64,000 nt of DNA from Terriglobia bacterium (GCA_020073665.1 JAIQEU010000005.1:1-64000), one strand, 5' to 3'; positions 26,411 through 36,258 are shown, numbered from the stretch's first letter. The notes: generated by a model from the sequence alone, not told the origin. Program-made: numbers and translations.

Positions 26411-27643
26411 TTAGTGGATGTTCGACTGGCTGACGGCGGCGGCCAGGGGTTGAAGCCTGGAGGCAGCCGGCAGAGAGCCGCGAGCCCGTTGATAGAGCTC
26501 CATCAGAAGCAGGTAGTTCTTGTCGGCGGTGTATTTTGCCTCGAATTCGAGGCGCGCCCGCCTGCCCATCTGCGCCAGTTCGCTGGTATGGCTCCACGCC
26601 CACGCGACCTTCGCAGCCAGGTCTTGTGCGTCCGAGGGATTAAAGTGAATTCCTGTCTGGTGGTCGGCGACCAACTCCTGCATGGCGCCCAGGCGGGAAC
26701 AAATGACCGGGACACCGCAGGCAAAAGCCTCGGCCACAGTCATGGGGAAATTCTCGTAACACTCGCTGGGCAGAACCAGGAAGCGCGCACCTTTGAGAGC
26801 GTCCCACGTCTCATGCCGGGGCAAACGTCCGCGAAAAGACACATTGGTGAGCTGCTGGCGATCGGCTTGCGCCTTCAATCTCTCCAGCGGAGGACCATCG
26901 CCCACGATGATCAAAGGCACCTGCCGGATTTGCTCGAAGGCAGCGAGCAGGGTGTCCAATCCCTTTTCCTCCGAGAAGCGGCCGATGAAAATGGCGTAGT
27001 CTCCATCGGTGGTACGAGCCCCGGGGTCGGGATCCACGAAATTTGGCTTCACGGTGATCTTGTCTGCCGGCAGGCCACCCGCGATGAAGCGCTGGCGGGA
27101 GAACTCGCTGAGTGCAACGTAGCTGTGTACCAGTCTCTGCCAGGTTCCCAGCGCGCGATGCAGTGTCAGCATAGCCGCTACCGTCGCTGTCGCAGTCGAG
27201 GACTCCCGGTAGCAGGCATGCGAAACTCCACGCCACAGGCCATCGGTCATGCACTCCTCGCATACTTTGCCTGCGCGGAAGAAGTTGGCGGCCGGACACA
27301 GCAGCCGGTAATTGTGCAAGCTCTGCACCACCGGGATGCCTGCGTCCTGACATGCGCCGTAGATGGAGGGTGAAATCCGCATGAAGGTGTTGTGTACGTG
27401 TACGACGTCGGGTTTTTCTCTGCGCAGAACCTGCTTGAACTCCTGGCGCGCCGAGCTGTTCCAGATCACGTCCTTGACCAGCACAAACCGTTTCAGGCCG
27501 GTGTAATCGTCCGCTTCGAAATTGCTGCGCTCATAGGTCACCGCGTCATGACCGGTGCGCCGGAGCAGATCGCGCTCCTGGCGGAAGACAGTGTCTTCCC
27601 CGCCCGGCTGCTGATAGGTGTTATGAACGATCAGGATTTTCAT
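26411..27643 (-). CDS. GT4-family glycosyltransferase
   Basis: A 410-residue retaining glycosyltransferase with the GT-B fold. The N-terminal half has [10 protein letters not shown] and a PGGEDT loop, VVHVHNTF and [10 protein letters not shown]. The C-terminal half has [21 protein letters not shown] and the E-x7-E motif in [16 protein letters not shown] Cys-rich patch (CEECMTDG) near residue 133 is common in a subgroup of GT4 enzymes. It should extend the lipid-linked oligosaccharide on the cytoplasmic face. The sugar donor is not predictable. Confidence 0.87.
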   Translation of the reverse strand: MKILIVHNTYQQPGGEDTVFRQERDLLRRTGHDAVTYERSNFEADDYTGLKRFVLVKDVIWNSSARQEFKQVLRREKPDVVHVHNTFMRISPSIYGACQDAGIPVVQSLHNYRLLCPAANFFRAGKVCEECMTDGLWRGVSHACYRESSTATATVAAMLTLHRALGTWQRLVHSYVALSEFSRQRFIAGGLPADKITVKPNFVDPDPGARTTDGDYAIFIGRFSEEKGLDTLLAAFEQIRQVPLIIVGDGPPLERLKAQADRQQLTNVSFRGRLPRHETWDALKGARFLVLPSECYENFPMTVAEAFACGVPVICSRLGAMQELVADHQTGIHFNPSDAQDLAAKVAWAWSHTSELAQMGRRARLEFEAKYTADKNYLLLMELYQRARGSLPAASRLQPLAAAVSQSNIH

Positions 27644-27659
27644 GGGCCGGGAGGGTGCG

Positions 27660-28400
27660 TTAATTCAGAGCGGAAGCTGTCAGATGCTGCAGGACCTGAC
27701 TGTTGGTGAGGTAGCGGACATCGTCCCGGCGACTGACGTATTTGAGCAATTCCTCAAAGCCGCCCCATAGACCTAATTGATCGATCTCCCAGGAGTGTCC
27801 GTACAGATGCCAGACGCCGCCCTGGCGCTCGACCCGATCGAACAATGTCTTGCCGAGCTGTACCCAGTCCTGTTCGCCTCGCAAGCGAAACAGGTAATCA
27901 AACATGCCAACTACATTCTTATGTCGCGCCAGATTACGCATATAGCGGACCGGGGGGTGCGGGTAAACCTGGGCGCTGGTGGGCATCTGATACTTGTTGA
28001 ATTGTGTGGAAGTGGACAACATCCGCGTAGTGCGCGCACCGCGATAGCCGGCCTCCTCGAGGCAACGCATGGTCTGCGTGGTATAGCGTCCTCGCGGATA
28101 GCAGAACATGGGCACTTCTGAACCTAGCGTGTCTTCCAGAAACCGTTTCGACTCGCGCACGACGGCCTTAGTCTGGTCGAGGGTAAGTTCCGACATGATT
28201 TCGTGGTCCACACCGTGGGCGCCAATTTCCATGCCTGTGGCGGTCATCTGCCGCATCTGCTCGGCGTTCAGAGAAGGCTGCCCGTTAAACGGTTTCACCG
28301 GAACGTAGAAACTGCCCTTCATGCCGTACTGCACCAGCAATTCCGCGATACGTAGATCGCGGATATCGCCGTCGTCCCAGCTGGTAGTAACGATGTGCAC
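27660..28400 (-). CDS. polysaccharide deacetylase (NodB/CE4-like)
   Basis: A 246-residue enzyme that removes N- or O-acetyl groups from sugars. Motif 1 is TSWDDGD with the catalytic/metal Asp pair. Motif 2 is GAHGVDHE, with the two metal-binding His. Motif 3-like CYPRGRY follows. There is no signal peptide, so it may work inside the cell on lipid-linked intermediates. It ends 16 bases before the GT4 start and begins three bases after the GH10-like gene, all in one transcription unit. Confidence 0.85.
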   Translation of the reverse strand: MHIVTTSWDDGDIRDLRIAELLVQYGMKGSFYVPVKPFNGQPSLNAEQMRQMTATGMEIGAHGVDHEIMSELTLDQTKAVVRESKRFLEDTLGSEVPMFCYPRGRYTTQTMRCLEEAGYRGARTTRMLSTSTQFNKYQMPTSAQVYPHPPVRYMRNLARHKNVVGMFDYLFRLRGEQDWVQLGKTLFDRVERQGGVWHLYGHSWEIDQLGLWGGFEELLKYVSRRDDVRYLTNSQVLQHLTASALN

Positions 28401-28403
28401 GAT

Positions 28404-29471
28404 TTACTTGCGGTCGCTGGCGTTCTTCAGTGCGTCGAGAACCCCGTAGTAGGCAGGTTTCTTCTTGAAATTTTCGTCGAACAATAACGGCTTGGCGTCG
28501 GGGAGTGCGTTGTTGGGCCGGGCTTTGAGCCAGGTATGGGCATCCGAAACACCCCAGGTATAGAACGCGATGCAGTTGGAATCCGCCAGGCAGGCCGCGA
28601 GCACATCGTGAAAAATCTCCTGCTGGTGCTTCATGGGGTCGGGAAAACTTCCCGCGGGTCCCTGATAAACGTCCATCTCCGTAACCATGGACTTCACGCC
28701 CGCTTTCTGCGCACGCTCCAGGAAGTAGCGGAATTCGTCCAGGTAGTTAGGTTTCAGTTCCTGGGCCTGCAAGTGCATTTCAATGCCAGCCACATCGATG
28801 GGGGTACCCGATGACTTCAGCTTTTTCACCAAGTCGAAGAACTCGTCCACCTCGTCGCGGTGAACGCCGTCGTGACCAAACGCCTGGTTGAGCACCATCA
28901 GCGCGTCCGGGTTGGCTTCTTTGGCGTAGCGGTAGGACTTCTCGATGTATTGCTCCCGGCCCAGCGCTTTGCCCCAGGGCGGATTCAGCGTGGTCAGGGG
29001 CTCATCCACTACTTCCCAGGCGTAGTAGGTGTCACCACCGTGCTTCACTACCGTCTGGATGTGCTCCTTCATGATCTTGTCCAGCTCTTTTGCATCGTTC
29101 GAGCGCGCCAGGACCCAGTCAGGATCGTTCTTGGGCCTGTAGAGTAGCGTGGCCGCAAACAGCTTCATGTGGTTCTTGCGGGCGAACTCGATGTCGTTGT
29201 CCATGCTGCGGAAACGAAAATCACCGCGTTCCGGCTGCATGGCGCGAAAAAAAGTGGGCGAGATGAAAGAGTTATATTCGCGCGCCACGGTTTCGGCATA
29301 GCGGGGTTCTTCATCGGCTGCGCGGTGCTCGTACACCGTGCCGATGTGGAACCCGATTTTGTCGGCGTACTGGCGAAGCGTGACATTCTCCTCCGCAGGA
29401 GTCGCGCACCTCCCGCTCAATCCGCCCAGGAACAATAGGCCAACGCTCAACGAAGTCACCAGACTCCTCAT
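28404..29471 (-). CDS. exported GH10-like glycoside hydrolase with altered active site
   Basis: A 355-residue secreted protein with a signal peptide (about 1-23) and a GH10-type barrel. The acid/base region reads WEVVDEP, so Glu157 follows Asp156 where GH10 and clan GH-A have Asn. The nucleophile region is VTEMDVY with Glu265. The usual GHTLVWH segment is missing, replaced by LFAATLLYRPKNDPDW. It may cleave the locus's own polysaccharide and not xylan. I chose ATG 29471, which has aggag seven bases upstream, over GTG 29477. Confidence 0.8.
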   Translation of the reverse strand: MRSLVTSLSVGLLFLGGLSGRCATPAEENVTLRQYADKIGFHIGTVYEHRAADEEPRYAETVAREYNSFISPTFFRAMQPERGDFRFRSMDNDIEFARKNHMKLFAATLLYRPKNDPDWVLARSNDAKELDKIMKEHIQTVVKHGGDTYYAWEVVDEPLTTLNPPWGKALGREQYIEKSYRYAKEANPDALMVLNQAFGHDGVHRDEVDEFFDLVKKLKSSGTPIDVAGIEMHLQAQELKPNYLDEFRYFLERAQKAGVKSMVTEMDVYQGPAGSFPDPMKHQQEIFHDVLAACLADSNCIAFYTWGVSDAHTWLKARPNNALPDAKPLLFDENFKKKPAYYGVLDALKNASDRK

Positions 29472-29524
29472 CGCCACACTCCTGCTCAGCTAAAACCCAC
29501 GAGGAAAAAAGAAGTTGCTAATGG

Positions 29525-31039
29525 TCAGCTGTAGGAACCCCGAATCAGGCTCCGGCGACGGAAGTACTCCGCTAATCCGACAATGGCAAAGTAGTGCAGC
29601 GGCGGATGCAGGATCATGATATCCATGAAAACGGTGCGCACCGAGAGCACGCCGAGCACAGCAATCGCCTCAAGGGCCAATTGCCTTTCCGGGGGCGAGC
29701 AATTCGGGGCTCTGATCTGTTTCAGTAAGAACCACCATGTGCCCGCCAGCGCGAGCAGCAGCGGGGCCAGCCCGTAGAAGCCCTCTCCGAGCAGGGTTTC
29801 CATGTAGTCGCTATGCAAGGTTTCACCAGCCAACCCAATCGCGTTCAAGGCGGGCACTTTTTCCGCCGCGAACGCCCCCATGCCAATGCCGAGTGGAGTT
29901 CGTGAATACAGCGTGTAGGCAGTCTCCCACCAGAGCAGGCGACTGCTGAGAGTGCTGAGCTGCGCGTCGGTCTGGCCACGTTTCAGGTAGGTTATGATCA
30001 GGTCCCCGAGCGGCGTGGCCGCCAGCACGATGGCCAGCAGCGCGGCTCCTGCCGCGCCCGCGGTCAGGAGTTTGCGTAAGTCAACCCGCTTGGAAAACCA
30101 GAGGTACACGCAGACACCGAACACGCAGCCGGCGATTGCCGTGCGCGTCTGGGAAAGAACGAGAGAGGCAAAGCCGAACATACCCAGGAGGACGTACCAA
30201 CTTTTCTTGTTGCAGGGTTTGTCGACTGCCAGGAACCGCGCCAAAGCAACCACGCACATGATCGCGCCCAAGTCGCCAATGCGGTTCGCGCCCTGCACCG
30301 GAAAGACGCCTTTCAGGCGAACGCCCAGGGCTCCCATACTGTAGCCATGCTCCAGGGCGTCCTTGGGATCAAGGGGGATACACACCCAAGCTGACACCAG
30401 GGCGGCACCCATGAGGGTCCACGTCCAATCAAACAGCGACTTGAAGGAATCGACAGTGCGCGCGGTCACCAGGATCGCCGCCACCACGGTGAGATCAACC
30501 GAGTACTCGCAGGATTTGTACAGCGACCACAGGGGATACACCGACCAAATGGTGGTGACGGCGGAATAGAGGGCGAAGATAGTCAGGCATCCCACCATGC
30601 CGCGGAACAGAGACTCGACCCAATGGGTCTGGCGGGTAAATAACCGGCCGAGGAGCCAAAACGCGACCAGAGTTACCAGAACCATGCGGTAGACCGCTGC
30701 GGAATCAACGGGGGAGTTGTAAATCGTGGTAGCGGTCCGTGTGCGAAACACCAGGCCGCTGAAGAAGATGATCACCCACATCCAATGCCACCAGGTGAGG
30801 CCGCGCACCATCGTCAACTCGCCGTAATAGCCCTGGCGCACGGCTACATAACCGTAGATCGCGAGCGGCGGGCCCAGCAGGATGGCGGCAAACGCCACCA
30901 CCGCGCCGTTGTTGTGGAGGTGGTTCATCCCCCAGAACACGACGAACGCCATACCCAGGCCAATCAGCAGGAACAACACCATCTGCCAGAGCTGGCCTCC
31001 ACTGCCTTCCATGCCCCATGTTCTACTTCTTTGTGCCAA
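29525..31039 (-). CDS. O-antigen ligase/polymerase family protein (Wzy-like)
   Basis: A 504-residue inner-membrane protein with about eleven to twelve hydrophobic segments and one large periplasmic loop (about residues 340-430) containing SSRLLWWETAYTLYSRTPLGIGMG, here divided by family habit, with an R-x(n)-W-x(n)-P-LGxG pattern as in Wzy_C proteins. It probably polymerises repeat units, or ligates the glycan to an acceptor. The start is TTG 31039 with aaggggag upstream. It is the only Wzy-like gene in the locus. Confidence 0.83.
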   Translation of the reverse strand: MAQRSRTWGMEGSGGQLWQMVLFLLIGLGMAFVVFWGMNHLHNNGAVVAFAAILLGPPLAIYGYVAVRQGYYGELTMVRGLTWWHWMWVIIFFSGLVFRTRTATTIYNSPVDSAAVYRMVLVTLVAFWLLGRLFTRQTHWVESLFRGMVGCLTIFALYSAVTTIWSVYPLWSLYKSCEYSVDLTVVAAILVTARTVDSFKSLFDWTWTLMGAALVSAWVCIPLDPKDALEHGYSMGALGVRLKGVFPVQGANRIGDLGAIMCVVALARFLAVDKPCNKKSWYVLLGMFGFASLVLSQTRTAIAGCVFGVCVYLWFSKRVDLRKLLTAGAAGAALLAIVLAATPLGDLIITYLKRGQTDAQLSTLSSRLLWWETAYTLYSRTPLGIGMGAFAAEKVPALNAIGLAGETLHSDYMETLLGEGFYGLAPLLLALAGTWWFLLKQIRAPNCSPPERQLALEAIAVLGVLSVRTVFMDIMILHPPLHYFAIVGLAEYFRRRSLIRGSYS

Positions 31040-31106
31040 GTGAAACTCCCCTTCTGAGCTTTGCTGGAATACTTATCCTACCGCCGGGACTTACCGGTTC
31101 CACACA

Positions 31107-31304
31107 CTACTTTGCCGCCGTCCGGTAAAAGGTAACACTGTATGCGATCCATCCCCCGACACTCCTTCGCATGCGGCGTAACAATGAGGGACGCGAGGGT
31201 GGAGGGGTTTTCCATCGCCAGTCAAAGCGGATGGCTTGGGGATCTGCCGCCACTTGCGGTCCGGCGATGCGGGCGTTTCCGGTCTGCCTGTTCTTTTCTT
31301 GCAT
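31107..31304 (-). CDS. small basic hypothetical protein (65 aa)
   Basis: A 65-residue, Arg/Pro-rich frame from ATG 31304, preceded by aaggag ten bases upstream, to TAG 31107. It has no clear membrane segment or motif. It fills the 295-base gap between the sulfotransferase and Wzy genes on the same strand. Codon use looks coding, but the protein is unlike anything I recognise, so it could be a chance frame. Confidence 0.4.
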   Translation of the reverse strand: MQEKNRQTGNARIAGPQVAADPQAIRFDWRWKTPPPSRPSLLRRMRRSVGGWIAYSVTFYRTAAK

Positions 31305-31333
31305 GGTTCCCAATCTCCTTGAAAGGTTCGGCC

Positions 31334-32191
31334 CTAGGCCCGGATGGCTCCCGGAACCGCCAATACCGGCTCCAGGGTGGCATGCGCCGTGGGGTAACCG
31401 AGCCTCGCCAACACCGGCCCGGCGTGCTGGTCGACCAGCCGGATCTGCTCTTCCGTCAAGCGGCTGCGCCAGCCGCCCACGGCTCCCTTGCGGACAAACC
31501 GGCCTTCCTCGGTTTTGCTCTTGGGCAGGTTTTCCGAACGCTTTTCTTTTTCCTTCATGCGTTCCAAAGAATTGTTGGCGATCGCGGCCTGGATTACGCT
31601 GCGGTCCACTTTCTTACCCAGGAAGTCGAGAATTTCAGCGAGAGCCGATTCAGGATTATTGCGCATCTCTTCAAAGCGAATCACACACAAATCACCGCGT
31701 CGCGCCAGCGGGCAACCCAGCCAGGATTCGATATGATCGTGCCACGCCCCAAAGCCGCTGGCTGTCCCTTCCAGGAACTCCTTCAAGAAGGTATCCAGAT
31801 CGATGTGAATCAGGTTCAACTCGGTTTCCCGAGAGTACATGGAAAGCAGGATGTCACGCAGGTCGCGATATACATAGACCGCGCGGGTGTAATTCGGGCG
31901 ATAGGGCTCGTGCGTCTTAATCAGCCGGCCGCCGCCGGGCAGCAGAGCCGGAGTCTTGCCGTGGATGCCCATTTCCGGGATCAAACGGTTGACGTTGTCG
32001 AACTCCGCCGACCGGCCGGCCAGGATCTCTACCAACTGAAAACGCAACCAGGTATTCCCCGAACGGGGATAAGAAGCCAGAAAAACATCTGCGGGGTCTA
32101 GCCCGCGATGACGAAGCCAGATCAGCGGCTTGCGCAATAGAGACTTGGACGCCCGGTGACGCAGGCGACGCAGGTTGGGAACTTTGGCCAT
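31334..32191 (-). CDS. PAPS-dependent sulfotransferase (PF00685-like)
   Basis: A 285-residue cytosolic sulfotransferase. The 5'-phosphosulfate loop is ASYPRSGNTWLR (about residues 39-50). The 3'-phosphate site reads YVYRDLRDILLS, and the C-terminal RKGAVGGW-x-SRLT matches the RKGxxGDWxxxFT signature with Gly for Asp. Substrate selection cannot be read. With the second sulfotransferase at 22963 it implies a sulfated product. PAPS synthesis genes are not in the window. Confidence 0.87.
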   Translation of the reverse strand: MAKVPNLRRLRHRASKSLLRKPLIWLRHRGLDPADVFLASYPRSGNTWLRFQLVEILAGRSAEFDNVNRLIPEMGIHGKTPALLPGGGRLIKTHEPYRPNYTRAVYVYRDLRDILLSMYSRETELNLIHIDLDTFLKEFLEGTASGFGAWHDHIESWLGCPLARRGDLCVIRFEEMRNNPESALAEILDFLGKKVDRSVIQAAIANNSLERMKEKEKRSENLPKSKTEEGRFVRKGAVGGWRSRLTEEQIRLVDQHAGPVLARLGYPTAHATLEPVLAVPGAIRA

Positions 32192-32212
32192 GTTTCTCTC
32201 CCAGAGAAAAAC

Positions 32213-33787
32213 CTAAAATTTGACGCGCGCACGCAGCAGGGTGACGAAGTGGCGATCTTCTTCGTCGAGTCCGCTGATGAATATCGTCGCCCAGAAAATT
32301 GCCGTAGCCAGGGCCCCTGACAGCAACAACCGCCCCAGGGGGTGGAGGCCCGGAACCGGAATCAGCATGGCTGCGCCCGCCAGCAACGTGGCGAGCAGAA
32401 GCTTCCAGTAACGCCGGTCGTAAGGCATCATCCTTAACCGCGACCACGCAATGACCAGAGCCGGAATGAACAAGCCCGCGGCGGTAAGGGTGGTGGCCCA
32501 GGCGGCGCCACTCACTCCCCAGTGCGGAATGAACAACATCGACAGGACTCCGTTCATCACGAACATAATGGCGTATAGCGCCGAAGTGATTTTCTGGTGG
32601 CCGGTCATCACCAGCAAAGTTCCCACGCAACCGCTGGCGGCATTAAAGAGTTGCCCCAGTGCCAGGATCTGCAGGGCCCGACCTCCATCGGCATAGGAGA
32701 CGCCGAATAACACAGTGATCACTTCGCGCGGAACCAAGCACATAATGAGCAGCGGCGGAATGCTGGCATACAGCGTCCACTTGGTCCCGATCTTGTAAAT
32801 CTCGTGGACCTGGGCCATCTGGCCGCGATGCGCGAAGTCGGCGGTCATGGGCGAAAAGATCGCCGCCACCGCGCCCACGACCAGGGCCACCGTAACCGGC
32901 ACCTGCGACGCCGCCTGGTAGATACCCACATCTCCGGCGGGACGGAAGTAGCCGACAAACAGGCGATTCACCCACAAGATCATGACGCCGAGCACGTTGG
33001 TGAACGAGGCCGGCACGGAGAACGCGATCAGATCTCTGCCGGGAAAGTTGGCCACGACCTGGCGTGAAACGGTGACCGGAAAGAGCCGTACCACGAAGTA
33101 GACGCCGGTCAACATGGCCACCGTAAACGAGACCAGGTAGGCGACCAGAGCTCCCGAAAGGCCCTGCTTCATTCCCGCGACCAGCACGAATATGAAAAGA
33201 AGTGCGACCGCCGGCTGGCTCAAGTCTTCGGTCAGCACGCCATATTTCACGCGGTGAGTAATGCGAGTCGCCGCCGCTGACACGGTCACGATGGCGGCCA
33301 TGGGAAACCCGCAGGCAAACCAGCGGAATGGGGTCGCCAGGTCCGGCTTGTGGAACACCTGGCCGGCGAGCCAGGGGGCGAGGGCGAAGAACACGCCGCC
33401 CAGCACCAGGGCAATGAATCCTGAAACCAGCAGGCAAAACCACAGAACGCCTTTGAAGCGCTCGTCGTCACGCCGCCAGTAACGAGCCCCAAAGCGAATG
33501 ACTCCGGAATTCAGGCCCAAGGGGGCAAGCAGGCTGACCAGACGAGTAACAGTCCAGCCAATTACGTACAAGCCGTACTGCACCGGACCTAGCAAGCGAG
33601 CCAAAGCGACATCCACTCCCAAGAGCAGCCCGCGGCCGAGCAAACGGCCCCCCAGCGCCATTCCTGCGCCGGCTGCCAGCTTGTTGACGTCCCGCTGCTT
33701 GGATGCAGCGGCGTCAATGGCGGCGACGGCTTCGGAGGCAGCGCCCGGAACGAAACTTTGAGTCTCAGGAACTTGCGATGTCGCCAT
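32213..33787 (-). CDS. polysaccharide flippase, Wzx/MATE-like (copy 1)
   Basis: A 524-residue membrane protein with about fourteen hydrophobic segments, typical of the oligosaccharide-lipid flippase family. The N-terminal region LARLLGPVQYGLYVIGWTV is the usual opening of Wzx proteins (LG-x-x-x-YG). It should move undecaprenyl-linked repeat units across the inner membrane. A second flippase-like gene lies at 34862-36232, which is uncommon for one exopolysaccharide locus. Confidence 0.85.
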   Translation of the reverse strand: MATSQVPETQSFVPGAASEAVAAIDAAASKQRDVNKLAAGAGMALGGRLLGRGLLLGVDVALARLLGPVQYGLYVIGWTVTRLVSLLAPLGLNSGVIRFGARYWRRDDERFKGVLWFCLLVSGFIALVLGGVFFALAPWLAGQVFHKPDLATPFRWFACGFPMAAIVTVSAAATRITHRVKYGVLTEDLSQPAVALLFIFVLVAGMKQGLSGALVAYLVSFTVAMLTGVYFVVRLFPVTVSRQVVANFPGRDLIAFSVPASFTNVLGVMILWVNRLFVGYFRPAGDVGIYQAASQVPVTVALVVGAVAAIFSPMTADFAHRGQMAQVHEIYKIGTKWTLYASIPPLLIMCLVPREVITVLFGVSYADGGRALQILALGQLFNAASGCVGTLLVMTGHQKITSALYAIMFVMNGVLSMLFIPHWGVSGAAWATTLTAAGLFIPALVIAWSRLRMMPYDRRYWKLLLATLLAGAAMLIPVPGLHPLGRLLLSGALATAIFWATIFISGLDEEDRHFVTLLRARVKF

Positions 33788-33796
33788 TCGAATCGA

Positions 33797-34837
33797 TCAG
33801 CTTTCCAGGCAGCGGGTCAGCATGCTGCTTTCGAGAACATTGTGATAGACCGCAGCCGCTGCCGCATTCAGCCAGCCACGCTGCCGGCGCTGCTTCGCCG
33901 GTCGCGGTGAGCACTGGCAAAGCACGCGGGCGGTCGCAACCGCATTCAGGAAGGTTGCGAGCTGGCTGGGCACGGCGCCGTATGCCTTCCAGAACGACTT
34001 TTCCGCTGCTTGGACCACATTACGTGAGACTAGCGGGTTCAACAACTTGCGGCGAAGGCTGAAGGTAAGAGTTAAGAGATCGTAGAAAGGAGCTGCGACT
34101 ATAGGGTTCTCAAAATCCAGCACGCTGAGACGCGTCCCATTCCACAGCAGGTTGGCTAGCGTGAAGTCGCCGTGGTTCAGCACCACAGGCAGTTCCAGCT
34201 TGCCGTTGTCACCGATCGCATCTGATGCCTCCTGCAGACGCTGGATCGCGGTGCGTGCGTACGTCTGTTCGGCCCAAGGCTCAGCCTTGATCTTCTGCTG
34301 GATCGCTCTGCTCAAACTATGCAGGTCGAACTCCCGGCTGCCTTCGCGTGACGCGTCGTGCACGCGCCTTAGCCACGCTCCAGCCACACCCAGCGCATTG
34401 CTGAAGCTGTCACCCGTTCCCGGCATCCAACGAGAACGCACCAGCATTTGGTCCAGCCGCACTCCCTCAGCCTTTTCCCATAGGATAATTGCTTCCCTTT
34501 CGGAACAACCCAACATCGCCGGGACGTGGGCAAGACCAGCCATGCAGCGGAAAGTCTGTGCAGCGTTCCGCTCGACCTGGAACTGATCGGCCCGGGGCCG
34601 GGAGGCCACTGAATCGCTGAGTTCTTCCCTCCACGGAAGAGCACTCACCACGCGGTAGGGATCAGCGGTGAAATGCTTAGCGAAGAAAGCTCGGCCTGCA
34701 ATCAGTCCCGTGCAGGACGTCGAGCGCACATCAACATGGCAGGTCTCCACCTTAACCTCGGCGTCCCGCAAGCTCATCGCCGAGGCGATGCGTGACGCCA
34801 GTTCGACCTTGACTCGATTTTCAGTTGCAGTTGTCAT
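33797..34837 (-). CDS. APH/choline-kinase-like phosphotransferase
   Basis: A 346-residue kinase-fold protein. The catalytic loop is LNHGDFTLANLLW and the metal-binding motif is VLDFENP, as in aminoglycoside and choline/ethanolamine phosphotransferases. It sits between the two flippase genes, so a sugar or lipid-linked sugar is a likelier substrate than an antibiotic. The start is uncertain: ATG 34837 is given, while TTG 34861, directly after the upstream stop, is possible; neither has a good ribosome-binding site. Confidence 0.72.
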   Translation of the reverse strand: MTTATENRVKVELASRIASAMSLRDAEVKVETCHVDVRSTSCTGLIAGRAFFAKHFTADPYRVVSALPWREELSDSVASRPRADQFQVERNAAQTFRCMAGLAHVPAMLGCSEREAIILWEKAEGVRLDQMLVRSRWMPGTGDSFSNALGVAGAWLRRVHDASREGSREFDLHSLSRAIQQKIKAEPWAEQTYARTAIQRLQEASDAIGDNGKLELPVVLNHGDFTLANLLWNGTRLSVLDFENPIVAAPFYDLLTLTFSLRRKLLNPLVSRNVVQAAEKSFWKAYGAVPSQLATFLNAVATARVLCQCSPRPAKQRRQRGWLNAAAAAVYHNVLESSMLTRCLES

Positions 34838-34861
34838 GAAGGTACAGGAGATATTTCTCAA

Positions 34862-36232
34862 TCAGACTGCGGCTGCGAGGACTTGCTCCGGGCGAAACTG
34901 ACTCGCACTCGCCTCCCTCTCCTCCGAGTACAGCTTGCGGCGCAAGAGAACGGAAACCACAATCAACGCCACCGCGTTCGAACACACATCGGTCCACACA
35001 AAGCCACGAAGTCCGAAACGCCAGACCATGGGTGCGCCAACCATGCAATCGATGGCGGTGGACACCCCGTAGGCATAGAAAACCAGCGAAGGCGCTTTCA
35101 CCGCGCGCAACGGGATGGCCCGCGCCGTAGTGGCAATGCGCAATAGCGACGCCAGGCCGATCCAGGGCACCAGGGCCAGCAGCTGCGGGTACTTGTTCGC
35201 GTACATCAGGTGCAGGATGGAACTGCGGAACAGCACGATGACCATCCAGTAAGCGAGGTTGCCGCCAACGTAGACCAGCAGCAGCTGCCAGGCCACCTTG
35301 CGAACTCCCGAGGCACCTTTCTGACGGTGCGTCTTGGAAGCGAACGGAAGCGTGAGCAACGAGAGCGCGGCAAACACCTGGCCAACGGGAGAACTGAGAT
35401 TGAGTAACGCCTTCATGGCACCCGCGTCCGCGAGGCCGTGCGAGCTGCTCATGGCGAAGTAGTAGACGGCGTCTGAAGCCCATGCAGCCACCGCGCTCAG
35501 CACCGCCCAGCGGCCATAGCTCCAATGCTTCTGCACCACCTCGGCCGTGCTGGGAGCCGCGGTCCCAGGCTTCAGTGGCGCTTTGAGTTGCGATAGCAGA
35601 TAAGGACCGGCGGCAGCGGCGCCGAAGGCCATCAGCATGAACGCCATGAACGGCGACAGCCAGCCCATCTTGTAGACCAGCAGCAGTCCGGTCAGCAGCA
35701 CGACGCAGTAGACGGCTCCGCCCGTGGCCGCGACCTTGGGAGACAACTTGACGTAGAAGGCGCGGCGCACCGCCCAAAGCAGCAGCACGACGGGCGCGGC
35801 CAAGCACATCCCCGTCAGGGCTTGCGGCAGGGCGCGCGATTTCGCCAGGATGTGGGCGACGTATGCCCAGGTGCCAAATACCCCGAGCACCACCAGGCTC
35901 ACTTCGGGGTGAAGCCGGAACAAGACCCCAAAGTAGTCTTTCATGTTGTCGCGGTACACCGACTGGCCGAAGACGCTCATCGGCTCCAACACAAAAGCGG
36001 CGTACAAGACGGACAACAGCAGGAAGGCCTCAAACGCCAGCGCGTAGGCCCCGTACTGCTCGGGCGTCAACTGGCGCGCCAACAGCATGGTGATCAGGAA
36101 ATTGGAGCACGCCAGCAGCCCCTGATCCACCAGGGCAAACGAACCCTTCCCTGCCCGGGAACGCACACGCTCCCACAGCGAGGCCAGACGGCCAGTGCAA
36201 GAATTCTGAATGCTCAGGGTTGCAGATGCCAT
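34862..36232 (-). CDS. flippase-like polysaccharide membrane protein (copy 2)
   Basis: A 456-residue membrane protein with about twelve hydrophobic segments. The N-terminal LLARQLTPEQYGAYALAFEAF matches the opening of oligosaccharide flippases. It is shorter and divergent from the flippase at 32213. It may export a second lipid-linked species, for example a differently decorated unit. The stop codon abuts the next gene, so translation is probably coupled. Confidence 0.78.
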   Translation of the reverse strand: MASATLSIQNSCTGRLASLWERVRSRAGKGSFALVDQGLLACSNFLITMLLARQLTPEQYGAYALAFEAFLLLSVLYAAFVLEPMSVFGQSVYRDNMKDYFGVLFRLHPEVSLVVLGVFGTWAYVAHILAKSRALPQALTGMCLAAPVVLLLWAVRRAFYVKLSPKVAATGGAVYCVVLLTGLLLVYKMGWLSPFMAFMLMAFGAAAAGPYLLSQLKAPLKPGTAAPSTAEVVQKHWSYGRWAVLSAVAAWASDAVYYFAMSSSHGLADAGAMKALLNLSSPVGQVFAALSLLTLPFASKTHRQKGASGVRKVAWQLLLVYVGGNLAYWMVIVLFRSSILHLMYANKYPQLLALVPWIGLASLLRIATTARAIPLRAVKAPSLVFYAYGVSTAIDCMVGAPMVWRFGLRGFVWTDVCSNAVALIVVSVLLRRKLYSEEREASASQFRPEQVLAAAV

Positions 36233-36258
36233 GATGAGGGTCTTGGGATCAGGAACGG

